Part shown: in pieces, positions 7,969 through 15,701 of the stretch
Numbering within the stretch: the first letter of the stretch is position 1
How the letters are laid out: every line of letters begins with the position of its first letter
Assembly (NCBI GenBank): GCA_012026685.1
Contig: VEOY01000037.1
Span: 1-35,072 of the forward strand
Direction of reading: 5' to 3'
Length of the DNA stretch: 35,072 nt
From: Nitrospirota bacterium
Lineage (GTDB): Bacteria; Nitrospirota; Thermodesulfovibrionia; Thermodesulfovibrionales; UBA6898
The notes under the pieces: generated by a model
What the model saw: only the letters and a program-made list of their open reading frames with translations
Told to the model about the DNA's origin: nothing
Database searches by the model: none
Program-made: the position numbers and the translations under genes

Positions 7969-9072
7969 TCAGAGGTTTTTTTCATAGATACGGTACTTCT
8001 TGTACAATCTTCCGCCGACCATGTCAATGATCAGCTGCATCGGGATATTGTCCTCCAGGATCCAGGAAAACTCTACCCGTCGGTATCCCCCGCTCCTGAC
8101 CCCTTTAAATCCTTCCCTGAAGAGAAGCGCATCTACTCCCTTGTTGCGGTACTGCTTCTTAATACCGAGGAGCAGTATCCTGAGGTCCCTGATCTTTCTC
8201 GAATAGTACAGGGCCTTCAAGACACTGAAAGGGTTCATCTTTCCGTTCATTTTCTTCAGCACGACATTGAAGTCCGGTACCATCCCCAGAAAGCCTACGG
8301 GGCGTCCTTTATCCTCTGCGATCAGGGTCAGTTCAGGCACGGCGATCTGCTTCAACCGTTCGCCGAGGTAAAAGATCTCTTCGTCAGTCAGAGGGATGAA
8401 GCCCCAGTTTTTTTCCCAGGCATCGTTATAGACCTCTCTGAAAACGAGCATCTCGTCACTGAACCTCTTTTTGTCAACAGGCCTGACCGTGATCCCTCTT
8501 TTTTCCGCGATCGCTGCGACACGCAAGACCTTTTCAGGAAGCGTCTCCTTTGTCTCATAGATATAGGCATAGAGGTCCTTCGCTTTTTGAAGTCCCTGCT
8601 GCTCCATGAGATCGTTGTAGTACGGCGGCGTGTACGGCATCATAAGCATGGGAGAACTGTCAAATCCTTCAAGCAGGAAGCCGCATTCCTCGTTCGTCGA
8701 AAAATTCATCGGCCCTCTCATGACCGTCATCCCTTTGGCTTTCAGGTCGCCGGAAGCCGCATTGAGCAGCGCCCCGGCCACCTCCCGGTCATTCTCCGAC
8801 TCAAAGAAGCCGAAAAAACCCGCGTCCTCATGCTGAAATTCACGGTGCCGCCGATTGAAGACCGAAGCAACTCTGCCGGCAAGTCTTCCCTCTTTCTCCG
8901 CGAGAAAATATCTGACATCTGCATGCATGAAAAAAGGGTTCTTTTGAGAGAATTGATCCCTCAGCTCTTTCCTGAGCTGGGGAACATAGTGAGGATATTT
9001 CTTATAGAGAGAAAACGGCAGGTCTATGAAGCGGTCTCTGTCCCTTGCGGTTGTGGCTTCAAAGACCTTCAA
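7969..9072 (-). CDS. GNAT-fold acyltransferase, bacterial ceramide synthase (bCerS)-like
   Basis: 367 residues related to the long GNAT-superfamily proteins of the bCerS type, which N-acylate the sphingoid base or its 3-keto form. Visible landmarks are an N-terminal DLPFSLYKKYPHYVPQLR segment, a GFFGFFE motif near residue 95, a MRGPMNFSTNEECG segment, and a C-terminal GNAT half with a CoA-loop-like QYRNKGVDALL stretch. The start is TTG 9072, four bases after the serine palmitoyltransferase-like stop; the ribosome binding site is weak. The family call rests on remembered similarity and on context: Spt-like and CerR-like genes lie directly upstream. It might instead acylate another amine. Confidence 0.72.
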   Translation of the reverse strand: MKVFEATTARDRDRFIDLPFSLYKKYPHYVPQLRKELRDQFSQKNPFFMHADVRYFLAEKEGRLAGRVASVFNRRHREFQHEDAGFFGFFESENDREVAGALLNAASGDLKAKGMTVMRGPMNFSTNEECGFLLEGFDSSPMLMMPYTPPYYNDLMEQQGLQKAKDLYAYIYETKETLPEKVLRVAAIAEKRGITVRPVDKKRFSDEMLVFREVYNDAWEKNWGFIPLTDEEIFYLGERLKQIAVPELTLIAEDKGRPVGFLGMVPDFNVVLKKMNGKMNPFSVLKALYYSRKIRDLRILLLGIKKQYRNKGVDALLFREGFKGVRSGGYRRVEFSWILEDNIPMQLIIDMVGGRLYKKYRIYEKNL

Positions 9073-9076
9073 GGGA

Positions 9077-10276
9077 TCAGCTGATCAGACCGAGTTGCCT
9101 GCCCACCTTCTGAAATGCGGACAGGACCCTGTCGAGCTGCTCATCGGTGTGCGTCGCCATATAGCTGGTGCGGATGAGGGCATGCCCCTCAGGTACCGCA
9201 GGACTGATCGCAACATTCACGAATACCCCCTCTTCCTGGAGCATCATTGCCATTTTGAATGCAGTTTCGTTCTCACCCACGATCACCGGGATGATAGGGG
9301 TTTCGCTCTGACCGGTCTCGAAGCCAAGGTCGCGGAAACCCTTCAACATCTTATGGGTGTTCTTCCAGAGCTGCGCGATCCGTTCCGGTTCGTTCTCAAT
9401 GATATCGAGCGCCGCGCTCACGGCAGCGACCGATGCAGGCGGCGGGCTTGCGCTGAATATCAGCGCCCGGGCAAAATGTTTGATGTAATGGATGACCTGT
9501 TCTGAACCGGCGATAAAACCGCCGATTGATGCAAGCGATTTACTGTACGTGCCCATGATCAGGTCGACCTCGCTCTCAAGACCGAAATGCTCTGCTGTCC
9601 CCCTTCCGGTCTTGCCCAGAACGCCAATACCGTGGGCATCGTCCACCATGACCCGTGCGCCGTACTGCTTTGCGAGCTTCACGATCCCGGGCAGATTCGC
9701 GATATCTCCCTCCATGCTGAAGACACCGTCAACAATAATGAGCTTCCCTCTTCCGTCATGGTTTCGGAGTACCCTCTCAAGGTCTTTCATGTCATTGTGA
9801 CGGAATTTCATCACATCGCCATAGGTAAGCCTGCAGCCGTCGATAATGCTTGCATGGTCCATTTTATCTATGATCACCACGTCATCCTTGCCGATCAGTG
9901 CCGAGATCACGCCGAGGTTGACCTGGAAGCCGGTTGAGAAAACCAGGGCAGCTTCCTTTCGAATGAAACCGGCAAGTTTCTCCTCCAGCTGGACGTGTAT
10001 ATCAAGCGTGCCGTTCAGAAACCGTGAACCGGCACAGCCGGAACCGTATTTCTTCACGGTCTCGATCACGGCGTCCTTGACCTTCGGGTGACTGGTAAGA
10101 CCAAGGTAATTGTTCGACCCGATCATGATCATCTTTTTCCCGTCAATGATCACCTCGGGGTCCTGAGCGCTCTCGATCACCCGGAAATACGGATACAGAT
10201 GGGCAGACATCAGTTCCTTTGCCCTGGTGAACCTGAAACACTTGTCAAATACATCACTCTTCTTTTTTATAGCCAT
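9077..10276 (-). CDS. spt: Serine palmitoyltransferase-like alpha-oxoamine synthase
   Basis: A PLP enzyme of the alpha-oxoamine synthase family (399 residues) that condenses an amino acid with an acyl thioester. H141 (DHASIIDG) stacks on PLP, D212-D213 with H215 form the DDAHG motif, and K246 (GTYSKSLASIGG) is the Schiff-base lysine. The text around NNYLGLTSHP, GSGCAGSRFLNGTLD and RHNDMKDLE closely follows Bacteroidetes-type serine palmitoyltransferases. Biotin-type (BioF) or threonine-type (Kbl) relatives remain possible. ATG 10276 has an AGGAAAG box about 6 bases upstream, so the open extension to 10375 is discarded. It overlaps the CerR-like stop by 10 bases. Confidence 0.82.
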   Translation of the reverse strand: MAIKKKSDVFDKCFRFTRAKELMSAHLYPYFRVIESAQDPEVIIDGKKMIMIGSNNYLGLTSHPKVKDAVIETVKKYGSGCAGSRFLNGTLDIHVQLEEKLAGFIRKEAALVFSTGFQVNLGVISALIGKDDVVIIDKMDHASIIDGCRLTYGDVMKFRHNDMKDLERVLRNHDGRGKLIIVDGVFSMEGDIANLPGIVKLAKQYGARVMVDDAHGIGVLGKTGRGTAEHFGLESEVDLIMGTYSKSLASIGGFIAGSEQVIHYIKHFARALIFSASPPPASVAAVSAALDIIENEPERIAQLWKNTHKMLKGFRDLGFETGQSETPIIPVIVGENETAFKMAMMLQEEGVFVNVAISPAVPEGHALIRTSYMATHTDEQLDRVLSAFQKVGRQLGLIS

Positions 10277-11229
10277 TTCTCTTTCCTGTACCAGTCGGTC
10301 GTTATGGAAAAACCTTTCTCCAGTGTCATTTCGGCATAAAAGCCGAGTCCCCTCCCGGCCATTCCGGGATCGCATGTCCAGTTCGGATAGCGGATTTCCT
10401 GCATCTTGTCAGCGTTAATTATACCTTTTTTCTTAAATTTTTGAATAAACGAAGCAAGAGGAGGCAGTACCGACCTCGGCAGTCGCAGACGCATGGCATT
10501 TCGGCCCACGGCAGCGGTAAGCGCATGCAGGATATCATCATTGGAATATATCCTGCTGTCTGCGAGGAAATAGGTTTTACCTGCGGCTTCACTGTTTTCC
10601 GCAGACAGAATGAGACCTCTGACGAGATCCTCTATATAGATCAGCGAATATGAGCATTTTCCCCAATAGGGGAATATCCCGCTCTGCACCGCTTTAAACA
10701 CGAGGAAGAAATCCCTGTCCCGGGGTCCATATACCGCCGGAGGCCGGACCACGGTAACCGGCATACTGCCTGCGTTCGACAGAGCGGCCCGCTCCGCTTC
10801 GAGCTTGCTCCTGCCATAGGCAGAAACCGGCTGCGGGGTCATTGCTTCTGTCAATGGTACGCCGTCACGGCTCGGTCCCGCAGCAGCAAGACTGCTCACC
10901 AGAACGAACCGTTTCAACCCTTGATTTTCTTGCGCGGCTGCCGAGGCAAGGATCCGGGTGCACTCAGCATTGGCGTGGAAGAACTCTTTTTCAGAATCCG
11001 CTTTGGTAAGGCCCGCAACATGGTAGATATAGTCAAAATGCCCGAGCTTTCCCGCGTACGCGTCTCGATCCGCAAGGTCGGCACACAGAATGTCCAGGTC
11101 AAGGTGTTCTATCCATCTGCGATTCGAGGTCCTTCGGACAAGACATGTCACAGCATGGCCTTTTCGCAGGAGTGCTTCTGTCAGAAAACTGCCGACAAAG
11201 CCGCTTGCCCCGGTTACAAGGACATTCAT
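10267..11229 (-). CDS. NAD(P)-dependent epimerase/dehydratase, ceramide reductase (CerR)-like
   Basis: A 320-residue extended short-chain dehydrogenase. The Rossmann GASGFVG motif covers G7, G10 and G13. S112-S113 precede the catalytic Y138-x3-K142 pair (YGRSK), and the PPAVYGPRD stretch is typical of the family. In characterised bacterial sphingolipid loci, an enzyme of this type (CerR) reduces the 3-keto group. Here the gene overlaps spt by 10 bases and is followed by the bCerS-like gene, so that role is likely. A nucleotide-sugar or hopanoid-type epimerase is the alternative. No clear Shine-Dalgarno precedes ATG 11229. Confidence 0.78.
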   Translation of the reverse strand: MNVLVTGASGFVGSFLTEALLRKGHAVTCLVRRTSNRRWIEHLDLDILCADLADRDAYAGKLGHFDYIYHVAGLTKADSEKEFFHANAECTRILASAAAQENQGLKRFVLVSSLAAAGPSRDGVPLTEAMTPQPVSAYGRSKLEAERAALSNAGSMPVTVVRPPAVYGPRDRDFFLVFKAVQSGIFPYWGKCSYSLIYIEDLVRGLILSAENSEAAGKTYFLADSRIYSNDDILHALTAAVGRNAMRLRLPRSVLPPLASFIQKFKKKGIINADKMQEIRYPNWTCDPGMAGRGLGFYAEMTLEKGFSITTDWYRKEKWL

Positions 11230-11302
11230 GCAGAGGCGCGGAGAACCGTACGAAAATGGGAGATCAGGAGACAGAGCTTCAAGGGAGGGGAACCAGAGTG
11301 GC

Positions 11303-11656
11303 TCACTGCTCCATGCACTTTTTCAGGGTATCGTTCAGTTCCTCAAGCTTGAAGGGTTTCTTGAGCATGCAGATGCCCTTTGCCTTGAACTCATCTTCAA
11401 GTTCCGGGGTAATGAAAGCCGAGCAGACAATGATCTTCGGCCGCGATGCAGACTGATCCAGCTGCCGGATAAGTTCGACGCCGCTTCCTTCGGGCATACG
11501 CAGGTCGAGGAACAGCAATTCGATCGCATCTGTCTTCAGTGTCTCCGCTGCCTCGGCAATATTGGAGACCGTGACAACTTCGTACCCGCTTTTTCTAAGA
11601 GCCCGGTCGAGAAACCACCGTACCAGCTGCTCGTCATCTACGACAAGGACTTTCAT
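11303..11656 (-). CDS. Single-domain response regulator
   Basis: A 117-residue receiver domain with D7-D8, phospho-acceptor D51 (LLFLDLRMPEGSG), S79 and K100-P101 all intact, and no output domain. It resembles the receiver of the NtrC-type regulator 49 bases upstream (DDEQLVRW against DDEKLLRW), suggesting duplication. It probably competes for, or relays, phosphate from the same kinase. The next gene downstream is the CerR-like reductase, 73 bases away. No strong ribosome binding site is seen before ATG 11656. Confidence 0.87.
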   Translation of the reverse strand: MKVLVVDDEQLVRWFLDRALRKSGYEVVTVSNIAEAAETLKTDAIELLFLDLRMPEGSGVELIRQLDQSASRPKIIVCSAFITPELEDEFKAKGICMLKKPFKLEELNDTLKKCMEQ

Positions 11657-11705
11657 GCCGATATATTAATACATCCCGTGGATTAAATAAAGAAAAGATG
11701 CCATG

Positions 11706-13091
11706 TCAGGATTTTTCCGGGAGAAAACCGAATTTCTGCATGCGGTACCTGAGCGCGTCCCGCGTGAGGTTCAGCAGACGTGCTGCCCGTGTCTGGTTCC
11801 ATTTGGTCTGCTCGAGTGCCTGCTTGATCAGATCCTTCTCGACCTCCTCAATGTCCAGTCCCTCCGGCGGTACCGTAACCGATGATGACCTCGCAGCCGG
11901 AGAGGCCGCATCCCTCGTGGTCATTTCTGCCGGCAGGTGCTCGGGAAGAATGTGTTCCTCGTTCTCCAGGATCATGGCCCGTTCGATCACGTTTTTCAGC
12001 TCTCTGACATTTCCCGGCCACGCATACTGATGGAAAGCAGTTTCTGTTTCCTTTGAAAGCCCTTTGACATGCTTCTTGAAGTCCCTGTTGAATTCCCCGA
12101 TAAAAAAATCCGCGAGCAGCAGGGTATCGTCCGGCCGGTCACGAAGGGGCGGCAGCAGGATAGGAATGACCTTGAGACGGTAATAGAGATCCTCCCTGAA
12201 GTTCTCTTTCCTTACCTCCTCAAGAAGGTTCTTGTTCGTTGATGCTATGATCCTGAGGTCGACCGTGATGTCCCGTGTCCCCCCGATCCTCTTGAATGTC
12301 TTATTCTCGATCACCTTGAGAAGCTTGGCCTGGGTGCTGAGCTTCATGTCGCCGATTTCGTCAAGGAATATGGTGCCCCCGTCGGAAAGTTCAAAGAGAC
12401 CTTTCTTCATCTGCTTGGCGTCGGTAAAGGCTCCTTTTTCAAACCCAAAAAGTTCGCTTTCGATGAGCGTTTCGGGAAGCGCCGTACAATTGATGTCCAT
12501 GAACGGTCTGCCGGCCCTGCTGCTCTCATAGTGGATAACCTTGGCAACAAGGTCCTTTCCCGTGCCGCTCTCACCCTGAAGAAGAATGGTGGTAGCATCA
12601 CTTTTAGCGACCTTTCTCACAAGGTCAACGATCTTGACCAACTGTCCTGACGTACCGATAATACTGGAGAAATTGTACTGACGGGATATCTTGTCCCTGA
12701 ACTGTGATACCTCCGTCCTCAGCGTAACGGTCTCAAGGGCCTTACTGATCAGGATCTTGAGCTTATCCATGTTGAACGGCTTTTCAACAAAATCGTAGGC
12801 CCCGGTCTTGATCGTCTTGACCGCTGTCTGGACGTCGCCGAACGCGGTTATCATGATCACAAGAGCGTTCCTGTTCTCTTTCTTGATGCTTTCGAGCACG
12901 TTCAGGCCGGAAATGTCAGGGAGGTGGATGTCGAGCAGGACAATGTCCGGCTGCTCGGCAGAAAACAGGTCAAGCCCTTCGAGTCCCTTCTCCGCACTGA
13001 TAACGCTGTACCCTTCCTTGCTCAGGTTCTGTTCCAGGGACCAGCGGAGAAGTTTTTCGTCATCTATGACAAGGATCTTGGGGCTTTCCAT
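11706..13091 (-). CDS. NtrC-family sigma-54-dependent response regulator
   Basis: 461 residues with three domains: a receiver (1-120, phospho-acceptor D54, K104 in EKPF), a sigma-54 AAA+ domain (about 140-375) and a Fis-type HTH (about 420-455, RAARLLNLTRDALRYR). Walker A is GESGTGKD at 173-180 and Walker B is IFLDE at 241-245. The sigma-54 contact loop reads GAFTDA (220-225) instead of GAFTGA, a variant whose effect here is unknown. It starts two bases after the sensor kinase and is surely its partner. Targets are unknown. I found no convincing -24/-12 site in the window by eye. Confidence 0.93.
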   Translation of the reverse strand: MESPKILVIDDEKLLRWSLEQNLSKEGYSVISAEKGLEGLDLFSAEQPDIVLLDIHLPDISGLNVLESIKKENRNALVIMITAFGDVQTAVKTIKTGAYDFVEKPFNMDKLKILISKALETVTLRTEVSQFRDKISRQYNFSSIIGTSGQLVKIVDLVRKVAKSDATTILLQGESGTGKDLVAKVIHYESSRAGRPFMDINCTALPETLIESELFGFEKGAFTDAKQMKKGLFELSDGGTIFLDEIGDMKLSTQAKLLKVIENKTFKRIGGTRDITVDLRIIASTNKNLLEEVRKENFREDLYYRLKVIPILLPPLRDRPDDTLLLADFFIGEFNRDFKKHVKGLSKETETAFHQYAWPGNVRELKNVIERAMILENEEHILPEHLPAEMTTRDAASPAARSSSVTVPPEGLDIEEVEKDLIKQALEQTKWNQTRAARLLNLTRDALRYRMQKFGFLPEKS

Positions 13092-13093
13092 GG

Positions 13094-14542
13094 TTACCTT
13101 TTCAAGGGGATTATAATACGAAATGAGTTGCCAATACCAAATTCGCTGGAGACCCTGATCCTGCCACCATGACTTTCCAGGATGTTCCTGACAATTGCAA
13201 GACTCAGGCCGGTAACCGTATGCTTTGTCGAGAAGGACGGCTTGAAGATGCTCCGTATCCTGTCGTCGGTCAGCGCGCCTCCGGTATCACAGCAAAGGAT
13301 CTCCACCTCCCCGCGTTCTTCCTTTAGCGTTGCGGATATATTGATCACCCCTCCATCCGGCATCAGGCTGAACTGGAAGAGAAGGATATCCTTGACCACG
13401 TTCACCATCTGCTCGGGGTCGATCATGACCAGGGGAAGTTCAGCGGCGAGAAACGATATGCCGATGCCCATACTCCCGGCGTGCCGGCCGATGGATGCAA
13501 CCGCGTCCTCTATGATCTCACACAGGTTCGTCAGCACCGGGTTGATCTCCTGCGGACGCGCATACGCGACCAGATCCTTTACCGCCCGATCGAGACGCTC
13601 GATTTCAGCAAGGATCTCATTGCAGATCTCCTTGCGCGGGCTCTCATCCGGGATATCCTCCGTCATGACCTGGAGCGCCCCGCTGATCCCTGCCAGCGGG
13701 TTCTTTATCTCATGGGCCACGGTAGCGGCGACCTCGCCGATAGAGGCCATCTTCTCCATCTGTCCCAGTTCCCTGCTCTCATGAACGATCAGCTCTTCCC
13801 GCGCATTCCAGAGCTCATCCGCGAGCCGGTTCACCGACGTCGCGATGGCACCGATCTCGCCGGTATCGGGGACCGAAGCGCGGACCTTGAGATTGCCTCC
13901 TGCCATCTCCCGGATTTCTGCCAGGAGATGCATCAGGGGCTTTTGGATCTGGGAACGGCTCAGGAAATAGAGAGACGCTGAAAGTATCACGGTCATCAGG
14001 ACAGCGGAAAGAACGAACCAGCCGGTGGCGGATTTGGCCGATGTATCAACCTTGCGATGGGACACTTCCAGATCTATCAAGGCCCTGACCTGATCCTCAG
14101 CGCCATGACACTGCTGACAAGGCCAGTCATTGCTCATGACGATGATGCTGGAATAGACATTTCTGCCGGCAGATTCGTGGATAAAGACCGAACGTCCCTT
14201 GTTCTCCTCATATTCCTGCAGATGCTTCGGGCCTATCTTATGGCCGATTTCGCCCGGAACGGTCGAGCTCAGGATCGTACCGCTCTCGGAAAAGATCCGG
14301 ACCGCTTCGATATCCTCAGCAGCAAGACCCTCGATGAACCTCTGGAAGTCCTCTTTTGGCTTTCCTTCGAGCATGATCGTTTTCAGCCCGTTCGAAACGA
14401 TCTCTGCAAGGAGTTCGACACGCTGCATCTTTGCATTGTCGACCATCTTTTTATTTATCTCATAGTTCTGCCACGAGAAAAACCCGATGACAGCCGACAA
14501 CAGGGCAATTCCTGAAATGATATGCTTTCTGTAAAGACTCAT
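13094..14542 (-). CDS. Membrane sensor histidine kinase with periplasmic CxxCH haem motif
   Basis: 482 residues. Transmembrane helices at about 7-24 and 174-195 flank a periplasmic domain of about 145 residues, which ends in CQQCH (142-146), the covalent haem c attachment motif. A HAMP domain (about 196-248), a HisKA helix with H277 (VAHEIKNPL) and an HATPase_c domain follow. The ATP-binding boxes are somewhat degenerate: the N box reads NVVKDILLF, the G1 box DTGGA, and the G2 box TGLSL in place of TGLGL. With resB and ccsB just upstream, haem attachment is plausible, making it a redox, NO or O2 sensor. It feeds the sigma-54 regulator two bases downstream. Confidence 0.9.
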   Translation of the reverse strand: MSLYRKHIISGIALLSAVIGFFSWQNYEINKKMVDNAKMQRVELLAEIVSNGLKTIMLEGKPKEDFQRFIEGLAAEDIEAVRIFSESGTILSSTVPGEIGHKIGPKHLQEYEENKGRSVFIHESAGRNVYSSIIVMSNDWPCQQCHGAEDQVRALIDLEVSHRKVDTSAKSATGWFVLSAVLMTVILSASLYFLSRSQIQKPLMHLLAEIREMAGGNLKVRASVPDTGEIGAIATSVNRLADELWNAREELIVHESRELGQMEKMASIGEVAATVAHEIKNPLAGISGALQVMTEDIPDESPRKEICNEILAEIERLDRAVKDLVAYARPQEINPVLTNLCEIIEDAVASIGRHAGSMGIGISFLAAELPLVMIDPEQMVNVVKDILLFQFSLMPDGGVINISATLKEERGEVEILCCDTGGALTDDRIRSIFKPSFSTKHTVTGLSLAIVRNILESHGGRIRVSSEFGIGNSFRIIIPLKR

Positions 14543-14614
14543 GGGACGTTCACTTTCTCCGGATATGCCCCGGTCTGCCGGAGAAATGCGGGCGTCCGGG
14601 ACATACCGATGGGC

Positions 14615-15700
14615 TTACTGCGAACCGTAGCTATGAAGACCGGAGAGCAGCAGGTTCACCCCAAGATAGGTAAAGATGACAGCGACAAATCCGAGAACTG
14701 CTACGGCAGCGACCTTCCTGCCCTTCCATCCCCTCATGAGACGGCTGTGGAGATAGAACGCATAAAAGAACCAGGTGATGAGCGACCAGGTCTCCTTGGG
14801 GTCCCAGGTCCAGTACTTGCCCCAGGCCTGATCAGCCCATATAGCACCGAAGATCAGGCCTCCGAGCGTAAAGATCGGGAACCCGATCGCGATGCTCTTA
14901 TAGGTGAGGTCATCGAGCGTGTCTGCTGATATATTGAAACTGGAGATGATCTTTTTCAGTATTCCCCCGTAACGCCAGACCAGGAAGATGAATGCAGCCG
15001 ATACCGCAACGCTTACCAGCGATATCGCGGCCGATTCATTCCTGAACGTGGCCCTGAAGAGATATCCCTTGATGAACTCCTCCTGGCTCTTCACCGCCAT
15101 CTTAAACGTCAGGTAATCAAGGCCCATAGCAGCAAGAACAACCACAAAAATGCCGAGCGTGACGGTCCAGAAGATATAGGAGCCCTCCGTCCGTTCTTCG
15201 GACCGGACGATGAGATACATCAGGCCCGTACTGAATGAAACGGCAAAGAGCGCGTACGATATGAAGCTCATCATCACATGCGCAAGGAGCCAGTTGCTCT
15301 GCAGTGCAGGAACCAGGGGCTGGATGTTCTTCGACATGCCCGAAATATCGATAAAGGCAAGCGCAAGAGCAGCTACCGGCGTGATGAACGCACCAAAGCT
15401 GCGGTTCCGGTATTTGAACTCGATGATGAGATAGGCAAGTATAAGACACCAGACAAAGAAGATAAGCGACTCATACAGGTTCGTGAGGGGTACGGCCCTG
15501 AGCCACCCCATCCCGCCGATTTCCTTGAACTCTGCCCACCTCAGCAGGATCGCAAACGTTTGAGATACAAAGCCCGCAATGGTAAGGGTCGTTGCCACAA
15601 TACCCACCGTGCTTTTTCTGAACGCAAGATAGCTGATATAGAGAATCATGGCGAAAATATATGCAATGGTTGCCAGCCCGAAAAAGACAGAACTGTTCAT
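14615..15700 (-). CDS. ccsB: Cytochrome c biogenesis protein CcsB/CcsA (system II)
   Basis: A 361-residue polytopic membrane protein of the haem-handling family (about 8 transmembrane helices). The tryptophan-rich haem motif WGKYWTWDPKETWSLITW lies at about residues 290-307, followed by the conserved YLHSR and a later SGLHSYG histidine. With ResB it moves haem across the inner membrane and attaches it to CxxCH apocytochromes. It starts one base after the resB stop, with a GGGGG box about 9 bases upstream, so the two are translationally coupled. The CxxCH sensor kinase follows 72 bases later. Naming as CcsA or CcsB (ResC) varies between organisms. Confidence 0.93.
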   Translation of the reverse strand: MNSSVFFGLATIAYIFAMILYISYLAFRKSTVGIVATTLTIAGFVSQTFAILLRWAEFKEIGGMGWLRAVPLTNLYESLIFFVWCLILAYLIIEFKYRNRSFGAFITPVAALALAFIDISGMSKNIQPLVPALQSNWLLAHVMMSFISYALFAVSFSTGLMYLIVRSEERTEGSYIFWTVTLGIFVVVLAAMGLDYLTFKMAVKSQEEFIKGYLFRATFRNESAAISLVSVAVSAAFIFLVWRYGGILKKIISSFNISADTLDDLTYKSIAIGFPIFTLGGLIFGAIWADQAWGKYWTWDPKETWSLITWFFYAFYLHSRLMRGWKGRKVAAVAVLGFVAVIFTYLGVNLLLSGLHSYGSQ

Positions 15701-15701
15701 C

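Noticed and set aside
7957-9084. Plus-strand open frame of about 375 codons opposite the bCerS-like gene
   Set aside because: The minus-strand frame has recognisable GNAT-family features and fits its operon. The antisense frame has neither.
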